Shown here in pieces: positions 1 through 7,050 of a DNA stretch of 26,606 bases (position 1 is its first letter; every line of letters begins with the position of its first letter). The stretch covers positions 1-26,606 of the forward strand of contig DASUMP010000160.1 of assembly GCA_036277635.1 (NCBI GenBank), in the 5' to 3' direction. The position numbers and the translations under genes are program-made. A model generated the notes under the pieces. That model had not been told where the DNA came from, made no database searches, and saw only the letters and a list, made by a program, of their open reading frames with translations. Origin of the DNA: DASUMP01 sp036277635. Its GTDB lineage: Bacteria > Actinomycetota > Acidimicrobiia > IMCC26256 > PALSA-610.

Positions 1-402
1 CGCCGCGTCGAGGAACGACACGTCGAAGCGCACGTTGTGACCCACGATCACCGCGCCGCCGAGGAACTCGAGGAACGCGGGCAGCACCTCGCGCACGCGC
101 GGCGCGGGGATCACCATCGACTCGGTGATCCCGGTGAGCACCGTGATCATCGGTGGGATCGGCACGCCGGGGTTCACCAGCGTCTCGAACGTGCCGAGCA
201 GCTGCCCGCCGCGCAGCTTCAGCGCGCCGATCTCGGTGATCGCGTCGGAGCCGGCGACCGCGCCGGTGGTCTCGAGGTCGACGACGACGAACGTGACCTC
301 GTGGAGCGGCGTGCCGAGGTCGTCGAGCGACTGCTGCCGAGCGACGACCGGGAGCGGCTCGGCGCCGGGCACGATCCCGGCCAGCGCGGACGTCGACGGC
401 AT
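1..402 (-). CDS. DEDDh (DnaQ-like) 3'-5' exonuclease, N-terminal part, cut by the left edge
   Basis: The frame read leftward from ATG 402 stays open to base 1, giving 134 residues of an incomplete protein. Exo I motif DLETTG lies at residues 42-47 (D42, E44), and an Exo II-like motif GHNVRFD at 121-127 (D127). These are hallmarks of DnaQ-type DEDDh exonucleases, which remove nucleotides from DNA 3' ends using two metal ions. The Exo III HxxxD motif would lie beyond the edge. In actinobacteria this domain is often fused to a GIY-YIG/UvrC-like nuclease domain (Cho-like) or occurs as a Pol III epsilon-type protein; the missing C-terminus decides which. A TATGGT -10 element ends 8 bases before the ATG, so the mRNA is probably leaderless. 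LexA boxes sit just upstream, suggesting a DNA-repair role. Family assignment is firm; the exact gene is not. Confidence 0.85.
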   Translation of the reverse strand, partial: MPSTSALAGIVPGAEPLPVVARQQSLDDLGTPLHEVTFVVVDLETTGAVAGSDAITEIGALKLRGGQLLGTFETLVNPGVPIPPMITVLTGITESMVIPAPRVREVLPAFLEFLGGAVIVGHNVRFDVSFLDAA

Positions 403-410
403 GGCGGGAG

Positions 411-416
411 ACCATA
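411..416 (-). promoter_or_regulatory. -10 element of the exonuclease gene, probably leaderless
   Basis: Read on the minus strand, TATGGT is followed by 8 bases and then the ATG at 402. A TANNNT hexamer at this distance places the transcription start at or next to the start codon. No Shine-Dalgarno sequence fits in the space. The first LexA box begins two bases upstream of this hexamer. Confidence 0.6.
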
Positions 417-418
417 AC

Positions 419-432
419 CGAACAGACGTTCG
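419..432. promoter_or_regulatory. LexA (SOS) box, perfect match to the actinobacterial consensus
   Basis: CGAACAGACGTTCG matches the Gram-positive/actinobacterial LexA consensus CGAAC-N4-GTTCG at all ten defined positions. It lies directly upstream of the -10 element of the exonuclease gene, where bound LexA would block RNA polymerase. It is also 62 bases upstream of the GTG of the divergent gene at 495. Confidence 0.8.
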
Positions 433-434
433 TG

Positions 435-448
435 CGAAAGCATGTTCG
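435..448. promoter_or_regulatory. Second, imperfect LexA box
   Basis: CGAAAGCATGTTCG matches CGAAC-N4-GTTCG at nine of ten defined positions, with A for C in the left arm. It starts 16 bases from the start of the perfect box, about one and a half helical turns. It may strengthen LexA binding or act on the divergent gene at 495. Confidence 0.5.
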
Positions 449-481
449 ATTCGAGGGCCGAGATCCGTGAGGGGGCGTCGA

Positions 482-487
482 TAGGAT
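482..487 (+). promoter_or_regulatory. -10 element of the small Cys4 gene, probably leaderless
   Basis: TAGGAT is followed by exactly 7 bases and the GTG at 495. There is no Shine-Dalgarno sequence in this space. The arrangement matches other probable leaderless starts in the window and supports the GTG start. Confidence 0.55.
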
Positions 488-494
488 CGGCGTC

Positions 495-749
495 GTGCCC
501 ACTCGCTACCGCTGCTCGGCGTGCGGCAACCTCACCCGCTTCGACGTCACCGCGACCCGACGCACGCGGGCGTTCCACCACTTCGATCTCGCCGGTGAGC
601 TGACGGTCGAAGAGGAGGAGGTGCTCGAGGAGACCATCGAGCACGTCGGCTGCCGGTGGTGCGGCGCGACCGGCAGCGCGATCGAGGTCATGGCCGTCGA
701 GGCCGACGCCGACGCGCTGGGCGCGTCGGGCGCGCCGGGCGCGTCGTGA
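495..749 (+). CDS. Small Cys4 zinc-ribbon-like protein, unknown function
   Basis: This 84-residue protein has two CxxC pairs, C7/C10 (in RCSACG) and C53/C56 (in CRWCG), separated by an acidic helix-like stretch rich in Glu (about 35-50). Four cysteines in two such knuckles suggest one bound zinc ion, so a rubredoxin- or zinc-ribbon-like fold is inferred. No named family is recognised. The C-terminal tail is Ala/Gly/Asp-rich and probably disordered. The GTG start is supported by a TAGGAT -10 element 7 bases upstream. It is divergent from the SOS-linked exonuclease and shares that intergenic region, so it could also respond to LexA. It converges on the YjbQ-family gene with a 22-base gap. Confidence 0.75.
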   Translation: MPTRYRCSACGNLTRFDVTATRRTRAFHHFDLAGELTVEEEEVLEETIEHVGCRWCGATGSAIEVMAVEADADALGASGAPGAS

Positions 750-771
750 ACGCCGACGTGTCGGGGCGCGG

Positions 772-1191
772 CTACTCGCCGAGGAGCTGCACGACGAGCT
801 GGCGCGTGCGCGGGCGGTCGTCGAAGTCGATGCACACGATGCGCTGCCACGTTCCGAGGAGCAACGCACCGTCGCGGAACGGCACCGTCACCGACGGCCC
901 GATCAACGCCGCACGCGCGTGGCTGTGCCCGTTGGTGTCGCCGTTGCGCACGTTGTGGTCGTACTCGTCGTCTTGGGGCGCGAGGTGCTCGAGGATCCGG
1001 TTGAGGTCGGCGTTCGCTCCCGGCTCGCACTCGATGGTGCTCACCCCGCACGTCGTGTGCGACACGAACACGGTGCACACGCCGTCGCGCAGCCCCGAGT
1101 TGTCGATGGCCTTCTGGGCCCGGTCGCTCACGTCGTGGATGTCGCCGTCGCCTTGCGTGGCGAGCGTGAAGTCCTCGTACTTGACCGCCAT
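772..1191 (-). CDS. YjbQ/UPF0047 family protein (secondary thiamine-phosphate synthase enzyme family)
   Basis: The protein has 139 residues, the usual length of this single-domain family. Recognisable signatures are VFVSHTTCGVSTIECEP near residues 43-59, and the C-terminal block NGHSHARAALIGPS followed by GALLLGTWQRIVCIDFDDRP, with the conserved histidines and the LGTWQ motif. E. coli YjbQ has weak thiamine-phosphate synthase activity, but the physiological role of the family is unsettled, so the name is by family only. ATG 1191 is chosen because GGAGGAG lies 3 bases upstream on the minus strand. The frame stays open far upstream, but that extension only mirrors the neighbouring gene. It is divergent from the NYN-domain gene at 1285. 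Confidence 0.85.
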   Translation of the reverse strand: MAVKYEDFTLATQGDGDIHDVSDRAQKAIDNSGLRDGVCTVFVSHTTCGVSTIECEPGANADLNRILEHLAPQDDEYDHNVRNGDTNGHSHARAALIGPSVTVPFRDGALLLGTWQRIVCIDFDDRPRTRQLVVQLLGE

Positions 1192-1284
1192 CGACTCCTC
1201 CGAGACCCGCCGCCGTGCCGGACGGCGTGCCCGACCGGGCGAGTCTACGGAAGCCGTTCGCGGACCAGCACTTCGGAGCCACGG

Positions 1285-2709
1285 GTGACCGACGACCACC
1301 TCCCCGTCAACGACGCGCTCCTCGAGCCGCTGCTCGACGCGGCCATCGACGCGCTCCACGCGCTCGACGCCGAAGAGCTCCCGCTCGGCCTCCGGCGCCT
1401 GCAGGGTTTCGACCGGCGGGGGTTCGCGAGCACCCAGGGGCGCCGCGACCTGCGGCGCGCGCTCACCGACGAGGACGGGTTCCGCAAGGAGGTCGTCGAG
1501 CGATTCCTGGCCCGCCCGGAGGCGGCCGCGATCCTCGAGCAGTGGTCGGCCGAGCGGGCGACCGAGGTCGCCGACGACGCCGACGGGCGCGGCGATCTGC
1601 CCTTGCTCGCGTCGGTGCTCTACGCCGCGCGCCCCGACGGCGCGGCGTTCGGGATCGGTGTCGTCGTCGCGCTGCACGAGGGGCGACGCCGCGAGGGAGA
1701 CGCACGCTCGGTCGCGGAGACCGAACGTCGTCGGCGGGAGGAAGCCGTCGAAGCCCAACGCCGCGCCGACGACGCGCGTCAAGCCGCGGAGGACCAGCTC
1801 GCCAAGGTGTCCGAGCAGCTGCGCGACGCGCGCAGCGACCGGCGCGAGCGTGAGGCGCGCGCCGCGAGCGAGACCGCGGCCGAACGCCGGCGTGCCGACG
1901 CGCTCGCCGCCGACCTCGAGCGCGCGCGGGCAGCGACCGAGGACCTGCAACGACGACTGACCGGCGAAGCCAAACGCGCGCGCGACCTCGAAGACGAAGT
2001 GCGGAGCCTGCGCGCGCAGGTCAACGAGCTCGCCGGCGCGATCGACCTCACGGGTTCGTCCGGACCCGCGCTCGAGCCGCGCGACGCTCGGCGGCTGTCG
2101 CAGGCGGCCACCACGGCGCGCAAGCTCGCGGAGGCGCTCGACGAGGTGTTGCGTCACGCCGGCGCGACACCGTCGACGCCCTCGTCGACGCCGACGGCGG
2201 ACGCGCCGGCGCATCCGGGCGCCACCGCGAGCCCGCCGCCCGAACGGCCGCTGGCGCGTCGGGTCCCGCCCAAGCTGCCGCCGGGTCTCGTCGCCGACTC
2301 CGTCGACGGGGCCGACGCGATGCTGCGCGGCCCCGGCGTGGTGCTCGTCGTCGACGGCTACAACATCACGAAGCAGGCGTGGCCCGACGCGACGCTCGCC
2401 GACCAACGCGAGCGACTCGCGCAACGCCTCGCCGCGCTGCACACGCGCTGCGGATGCGAAGCGGTCGTCGTCTTCGACGGCGACGGCACGCCCGGCATCC
2501 CGTCGCTGCGCCGCCCCGGCCTCCACGTGATGTTCTCGGCGCCGGGCGAAGAGGCCGACGAGGTGGTCGTGCGGGAGGTCACCGATCTCCCCAAGCGCGT
2601 CCCCGCGGTCGTCGCCTCCTCCGATGCCTGGGTGCGGGAGCACGCCGAGGCCGCCGGCGCGGTCGTGGTGTCGGCAGCCACCCTCATCGCCTGCCTCCGC
2701 TCCGTCTGA
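1285..2709 (+). CDS. Coiled-coil protein with C-terminal NYN (YacP/PIN-like) ribonuclease domain
   Basis: The protein has 474 residues. Residues 1-130 are alpha-helical and unassigned. About 132-254 form a long, charged coiled coil rich in Arg, Glu and Ala. A Pro/Ala/Thr linker follows (about 290-335). The C-terminal domain from about 350 carries NYN/YacP features: DGYNITK with D357 and N360, FDGDG with D398, EEADEVV with D425, and SSDAWV with D447. These acidic residues form the metal site of NYN/PIN-type ribonucleases; B. subtilis YacP (Rae1) is a ribosome-associated relative. I infer an RNA-cleaving protein tethered or oligomerised through the coiled coil. GTG 1285 is preferred because GGAG lies 6 bases upstream and residues before it have no family character. 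A strong palindrome begins 21 bases after the stop. Confidence 0.82.
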   Translation: MTDDHLPVNDALLEPLLDAAIDALHALDAEELPLGLRRLQGFDRRGFASTQGRRDLRRALTDEDGFRKEVVERFLARPEAAAILEQWSAERATEVADDADGRGDLPLLASVLYAARPDGAAFGIGVVVALHEGRRREGDARSVAETERRRREEAVEAQRRADDARQAAEDQLAKVSEQLRDARSDRREREARAASETAAERRRADALAADLERARAATEDLQRRLTGEAKRARDLEDEVRSLRAQVNELAGAIDLTGSSGPALEPRDARRLSQAATTARKLAEALDEVLRHAGATPSTPSSTPTADAPAHPGATASPPPERPLARRVPPKLPPGLVADSVDGADAMLRGPGVVLVVDGYNITKQAWPDATLADQRERLAQRLAALHTRCGCEAVVVFDGDGTPGIPSLRRPGLHVMFSAPGEEADEVVVREVTDLPKRVPAVVASSDAWVREHAEAAGAVVVSAATLIACLRSV

Positions 2710-2730
2710 CCCTCCCAACCCCCGACCAAG

Positions 2731-2765
2731 GGACAACCAGGTACCGATTCGGTACTTCGTTGTCC
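2731..2765. repeat. 35-bp near-perfect palindrome (operator or terminator hairpin)
   Basis: Arms GGACAAC (2731-2737) and GTTGTCC (2759-2765) surround GTACCGA (2741-2747) and TCGGTAC (2749-2755), all symmetric about base 2748. Of 17 position pairs, 15 are complementary and one more is a G-T pair. It starts 21 bases after the NYN stop and ends 50 bases before the next start. As RNA it would form a very stable hairpin, but no U-run follows. As DNA it looks like an operator. The sequence does not decide between them. Confidence 0.8.
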
Positions 2766-2815
2766 TCTGCTCGGGTGGGGTGGTTGGTGTCGCACCCTGT
2801 CGTCATGATCGGGGC

Positions 2816-3052
2816 ATGGACGACCTCGAGCGCGCTCCGAACCGGCGACCGATCCCGCTGCGCACCATCGACTGCGGCGAGTGCGCGATGCACGACACCG
2901 CGGCGTGCGACGACTGCGTCGTCAGCTTCGTGCTCAGCCGGGAGCCGGGCGACGCGCTGGTGATCGACGCGGAGGAGGAGCGGGCGTTGCGGGCGCTCGG
3001 CGACGGCGGGCTCGTGCCGCGGCTGCGTCACCGCCCCCGCCGCGCCGTGTGA
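2816..3052 (+). CDS. Small Cys4 protein, unknown function
   Basis: This 78-residue protein has four cysteines spaced C20-x2-C23-x7-C31-x2-C34, a pattern suited to a small zinc knuckle or a metal or redox site. A hydrophobic strand (VVSFVL) and an acidic helix (EEERALRAL) follow, then an Arg-rich tail. I recognise no family. ATG 2816 is used because it gives a compact protein beginning near the Cys motif; the frame is open upstream, but that part overlaps the end of the NYN gene and the palindrome. Ribosome-binding support is weak, with only a CGGGG close to the ATG. It converges on the amidohydrolase gene with a 15-base gap. Confidence 0.65.
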   Translation: MDDLERAPNRRPIPLRTIDCGECAMHDTAACDDCVVSFVLSREPGDALVIDAEEERALRALGDGGLVPRLRHRPRRAV

Positions 3053-3067
3053 GCAGCAAGCCGGGCG

Positions 3068-4366
3068 CTACTTGCCGTGCTTTCCCTGGCTGATGTTCAG
3101 CAAGTCCATCGCGCCGGTGCCGCTCGCCTTGATGCCGCGCGCCACCACCGAGACGTCCCACCCCTCGGCCTGCTCGCGTAGCGCGCCCACGGTGCACCGC
3201 TCCTTGCCGCCGAGCACCGAGAACGGGTCGTACTGGAACAGGCGCATCGCGTTGCGGTGCGAGATCTTGTCGATGTCGGCGTCGGACACGCCGCCGGCGG
3301 CTTCCATCTGCTTCATGAAGTGCTCGGGTGACTGCGGCCACGACGAGTCGGAGTGCGGGTAGTCGCATTCCCAAGCGACCATGTCGATGTTCATGCGGTG
3401 GCGCATCTCGACGCCTACCGCGTCGTCGATGAAGCAGAGGACCACTTGCTCGTCGAGCACCTGGCTCGGGCGGCGCGCACCCATGTCCTGGCCGGTCCAG
3501 AAGCGGTGGCGCTCGTACGTGTAGTCGATGCGCTCCCGGAAGTAGGGCACCCACCCGATGCCACCCTCGCTGAGCGCGTACTTCAGGTTCGGGAACCGCT
3601 TCGGCACGTTCGACCACACGAAGTCGGCCGCGGCCTGCACGATGTTGATCGGCGAGAGCGTGATGAGCACGTCCATCGGCGCGTCGGGCGCGGTGATCAC
3701 CATCTTCGAGCTCGACCCGATGTGCACGCACACGACGGTGCCGAGCTCTTCGCACGCGGCGAAGAAGGGGTCCCAGTGGCCGGAGTGGATGCTCTCGTAG
3801 CCGAGGTGCACCGGGTTCTCGGAGAACGTGACCGCGTGGCAACCCTTCTCGGCGACGCGGCGGACCTCGGCAGCCATGAGCTCGGGGTCCCACATCGGGG
3901 GCAACGACAGCGGGATGAAGCGACCCGGGTACGCGCCGCACCACGACTCGATGTGCCAGTCGTTGTACGCCTGCAAGAGCGCGAGCGCGAGGTCGGCGTC
4001 GGTCTGCGCGGTGCGCGCGAACAGCTGACCGCAGAACTGCGGGAACGACGGGAAGCACATCGAACCGAGCACGCCGTTCGCGTTCATGTCCTTCACGCGG
4101 TCGTGGATGTCGTAGCAGCCCGACCGCATGTCGTCGAAGCTCGTGGGGTCCATCGCGTACTCCTCGGGCGGACGGCCCGCGACCGCGTTCAACCCGATGT
4201 TGGGCAGCTCCTGGCCCATGAACGACCACACGTCGATGCCGGAGTCCTTGCGGATCAGCTTCGGCGCCTGCTCGGCGTACTTCGCGGCGAGGCGCCCCTC
4301 GAACAGGTCGGGTGGTTCGACGACGTGGTCGTCGACGCTGACGAGGACGAGATCTTCGACCCGCAT
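3068..4366 (-). CDS. Amidohydrolase-2 family (PF04909-type) metal-dependent hydrolase
   Basis: The 432-residue protein has the features of the TIM-barrel amidohydrolase-2 family, which includes ACMSD-type decarboxylases and other metal-dependent hydrolases. An N-terminal VSVDDHVVEP motif (D12, H14, E17) stands where the first metal ligands normally lie. H215 is in VCVHIGSSS, and the C-terminal WECDYPHSDSSWP block (D335, D340) matches the family's W-x-SDYPH-x-DSxWP signature. Many relatives in actinobacteria lie beside acyl-CoA dehydrogenases and act on unknown substrates, so none is assigned here. ATG 4366 follows a GAGGGGG ribosome-binding site. A TGAC-N6-GTCA operator and a TATGCT -10 lie just upstream, linking the gene to the catabolic block at 9876-18171. 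Confidence 0.85.
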   Translation of the reverse strand: MRVEDLVLVSVDDHVVEPPDLFEGRLAAKYAEQAPKLIRKDSGIDVWSFMGQELPNIGLNAVAGRPPEEYAMDPTSFDDMRSGCYDIHDRVKDMNANGVLGSMCFPSFPQFCGQLFARTAQTDADLALALLQAYNDWHIESWCGAYPGRFIPLSLPPMWDPELMAAEVRRVAEKGCHAVTFSENPVHLGYESIHSGHWDPFFAACEELGTVVCVHIGSSSKMVITAPDAPMDVLITLSPINIVQAAADFVWSNVPKRFPNLKYALSEGGIGWVPYFRERIDYTYERHRFWTGQDMGARRPSQVLDEQVVLCFIDDAVGVEMRHRMNIDMVAWECDYPHSDSSWPQSPEHFMKQMEAAGGVSDADIDKISHRNAMRLFQYDPFSVLGGKERCTVGALREQAEGWDVSVVARGIKASGTGAMDLLNISQGKHGK

Positions 4367-4388
4367 GGCGTTCCCCCTCGGACCGCGA

Positions 4389-4404
4389 CTGACGTGCGTG
4401 TCAG
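4389..4404 (-). promoter_or_regulatory. TGAC-N6-GTCA operator before the amidohydrolase
   Basis: CTGACGTGCGTGTCAG has perfect 5-bp arms around a 6-bp spacer. It sits 22 bases upstream of the amidohydrolase ATG and overlaps the end of a minus-strand -10 hexamer TATGCT (4403-4408), so a bound protein would cover the transcription start. The same palindrome recurs at 11171, 13555, 15830 and 17064. Confidence 0.7.
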
Positions 4405-4444
4405 CATACGACGGCCTCCGATGCAGCGCGACGCGACGCGACGA

Positions 4445-4485
4445 GGCGCCGGCACCCCGGACCTCGGGTCCGGAGCACCGGCGCC
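4445..4485 (-). terminator. Nested hairpin, probable terminator of the ABC exporter operon
   Basis: The outer arms GGCGCCGG (4445-4452) and CCGGCGCC (4478-4485) enclose the inner arms CCGGACC (4457-4463) and GGTCCGG (4467-4473) with a 3-base loop, all centred on base 4465. It begins 25 bases downstream of the permease stop on the minus strand. No U-tract follows, which is common for terminators in GC-rich actinobacteria. Confidence 0.65.
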
Positions 4486-4510
4486 TGCGGCGACGGTGTG
4501 CGCGTGCGCG

Positions 4511-7045
4511 CTACTCGCTCTGCATCGCGCCCAGCACGTCCATGCGCGCCGCCCGGCGGGCCGGCAGCAGTGCGGCGAGCACGGCGGCGACGGCGGCGAC
4601 GAGCAGGATCATCGCGAGCTGCGACACGGGGACCGTCAGCTCGGCGATGTCCTTGCGGAACGCCTGCTGGAGCGACCAGCCGAAGCCGAGGCCGATCAGC
4701 GTGCCGAGTGACGCACCGAGCATCGCGACGAGCACCGACTCCCACCGCACCGCCGCACGCAGCTGACCTCGTTGCATGCCGACGGCCCGCAGGAGTCCGA
4801 CCTCACGGGTCCGCTCGATCACCGAGAGCGCCAGCGTGTTGGCGATGCCGAAGAACGCGATGACGATCGCGAGGAACAACAGCACGTACACGAGGTTGAG
4901 CATCTCGTCGATCTGGTTGGCCATGACGCCCTTGAACTCCTCTTCGGTGCGCAGGCTCGCGTTGGGGTACTCGTCGAGCACGGCGTCGATCGCGGTCCGG
5001 GCCTCGGTCATCGAGACGCCGTCGGCGTTCGTCACCATCACGTAGGTGTCGACGACGTTCGCCACGTTCGCCGCGAACGCGGCGTTCGAGATCGAGTAGT
5101 CGCCGAACGGGTCGCCCGTCGCGTAGATCGCCTCGACTGTGAACCGCTGCTCCCCGGTCTCGGGGAACGCGACCACGATCTCGTCGCCGACGGTCCAGCC
5201 GTTGTCGGTCGCCGTGGTGTCGCGCACCGCGATGCCGTCGGCATCGAGGCCGGCCACCGCGCCCGCCTGCAGGTCGAGGTCGACGTTCGCCTCGATCTGG
5301 CTCGGGTCGAACGCCGAGACCTGCGTCGTGCCGTCGGCGATCGTCGCGGTGCCGTAGCGGATGCCGGTGACCGACGCCGTCTCCGGCAGCTCGTCGATGC
5401 GCGTGGTGGCGTCCGGGCTGAGACCGCCCATGCCCCACGCCGTCTCGACGATCCAGTCGCTCTCCATCGCGTCGTCGATCGACGTGGCGATGGAGGTCTT
5501 CGCCGACGCCGCCATGACCGTGATGAACACGACCAGACCGACACCGATCATCAACGCGGAGGCCGTCGACGCGGTGCGCCGCGGGTTGCGCATCGCGTTC
5601 TCACGGGCGAGGGAGCCCGTGATGCCACGCAGGCGCGGCAGCGGTGCACCGAGCACCCGAGCGATCGGCCGGGCGATCACCGGTCCGAGGACCGTGATGC
5701 CGAGGAACACGCCCAGGGCGCCGATCCCGATCATCCCGGCGTCGGCGGCACTGAGTCCCGACGCGAGCGCGACGACGCCGAGCAGCGTGAGCAGGACACC
5801 GGCGACCGTGCGGCGCACCGAGGTGGCCGACCGGTCGAGGACCGCGCCGCCCATGGCGGCGATCGGAGCCACCTTCGACGCCTTGCGCGCCGGGAGGTAT
5901 GCCGCGAACACCGTGACGACCGTGCCCACGAGCAGCGACGCGACGATCGTGCTGGGCTTGATCACCGACGCGTGCGCCGGCAGGTCCATGCCGAACCCTT
6001 CGAGGACGAGTGCGAGCCCCCGAGCGGCACCGATGCCGAGCAGCAGGCCGAGCGCGGACGCGACCAGCCCGGTGACGAACGACTCGGCCACGATCGAGCG
6101 CAACACCTGCTTGCGCTGGGCGCCGATCGCCCGCAACAGCGCGGTCGCCCGCGTCCGCTGCGCCACCGTGATCGAGAACGTGTTGTAGATGACGAACGAG
6201 CCGACCAACAGGGCCACGAGCGCGAACGTCATCAGGAACGTGCCGACGAACGACAGGCCCTTCGCCGCGGCTTCCCGAGCATCGGTCGTCGCGGTGGTCC
6301 CGGTGACGACCTCGAGCTCGTCGGTACCGAGCGCCGCGTCGATGCGCCGCACCAGCTCCGACTCCGAGATGCCGTCGGCCGCGACCACTTGGATCGCCGA
6401 GTACTTGCCCGGGTCGCCGAGTGCGGTCGCCGCGGTCTCGGGCGTGAACGCGATGACCTGGGCCGCACCGTCCTCCACGCCGCCGTAGGTCGCGGTGCCG
6501 GCAAGCACGTACTCGTGCGAACCCGACTGCGAGATGACACGAACGGTGTCGCCGGGCGCGAAGCCGCCCTTCTCGGCGGAGGCCACGTCGATGACGATCT
6601 CGTCGGGCGCGCGCGGGGCGTTGCCCGACACGAGGTCCATCGGGTTCAGTGCGGGAGCGTCCTGCCACGCGAGCGCGGCCGGAGCGGCCCGGTTGCGGCT
6701 CGCCTCGAGCAGCTCGCCGTCGTCGCCGACGATCATCGCGATCCCGAGCAGCTGCGCGTCGGCGGCGGCGACGCCGTCGACGGCACGTACCTGGTCGAGG
6801 ACGGCGGCGTCGATCGAACCGCGCACCTCGGTGTTGGTGGTGTCGTCGTCGAGCGACCGGCTCGAGCGGACGACTGCGTCGGTGCCCTCGTACACGTTGC
6901 CGGCGATGTCGTCGTAGGCGCTCCTGATGGTGTCGGTGAGCACGAGCGTGCCCGCCATGAACGCGACGCCGAGCGTGACGGCGATCGCGGTGAGGAAGAA
7001 GCGCGCCTTCTTGGCGCGGATGCTGGCGATGGTGAGCTTCCACAT
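4511..7045 (-). CDS. ABC transporter permease, MacB/FtsX type, two FtsX domains
   Basis: The protein has 844 residues. The first membrane helix lies at about 15-40 and is followed by a periplasmic-type (MacB_PCD-like) domain. The first FtsX core, at about 260-390, includes RTRATALLRAIGAQRKQVLR. A middle hydrophobic region at about 410-530 leads to a second extracellular domain, and the last FtsX core (about 710-844) contains IERTREVGLLRAVGMQRGQL. Two FtsX domains with large outer loops are typical of actinobacterial exporters of this size, which act with a LolD/MacB-like ATPase on lipoproteins, lipids or antimicrobial compounds; the substrate cannot be read here. ATG 7045 begins 5 bases after the ATPase stop, so the two are one operon. 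A hairpin follows the gene. Confidence 0.9.
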   Translation of the reverse strand: MWKLTIASIRAKKARFFLTAIAVTLGVAFMAGTLVLTDTIRSAYDDIAGNVYEGTDAVVRSSRSLDDDTTNTEVRGSIDAAVLDQVRAVDGVAAADAQLLGIAMIVGDDGELLEASRNRAAPAALAWQDAPALNPMDLVSGNAPRAPDEIVIDVASAEKGGFAPGDTVRVISQSGSHEYVLAGTATYGGVEDGAAQVIAFTPETAATALGDPGKYSAIQVVAADGISESELVRRIDAALGTDELEVVTGTTATTDAREAAAKGLSFVGTFLMTFALVALLVGSFVIYNTFSITVAQRTRATALLRAIGAQRKQVLRSIVAESFVTGLVASALGLLLGIGAARGLALVLEGFGMDLPAHASVIKPSTIVASLLVGTVVTVFAAYLPARKASKVAPIAAMGGAVLDRSATSVRRTVAGVLLTLLGVVALASGLSAADAGMIGIGALGVFLGITVLGPVIARPIARVLGAPLPRLRGITGSLARENAMRNPRRTASTASALMIGVGLVVFITVMAASAKTSIATSIDDAMESDWIVETAWGMGGLSPDATTRIDELPETASVTGIRYGTATIADGTTQVSAFDPSQIEANVDLDLQAGAVAGLDADGIAVRDTTATDNGWTVGDEIVVAFPETGEQRFTVEAIYATGDPFGDYSISNAAFAANVANVVDTYVMVTNADGVSMTEARTAIDAVLDEYPNASLRTEEEFKGVMANQIDEMLNLVYVLLFLAIVIAFFGIANTLALSVIERTREVGLLRAVGMQRGQLRAAVRWESVLVAMLGASLGTLIGLGFGWSLQQAFRKDIAELTVPVSQLAMILLVAAVAAVLAALLPARRAARMDVLGAMQSE

Positions 7046-7050
7046 GATGA

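Noticed and set aside
772..2736. Minus-strand open frame of 654 codons that includes the YjbQ-family gene at its end
   Set aside because: The part above 1191 is only the reverse of the coiled-coil NYN gene, lacks any domain, and the good ribosome-binding site sits at ATG 1191.
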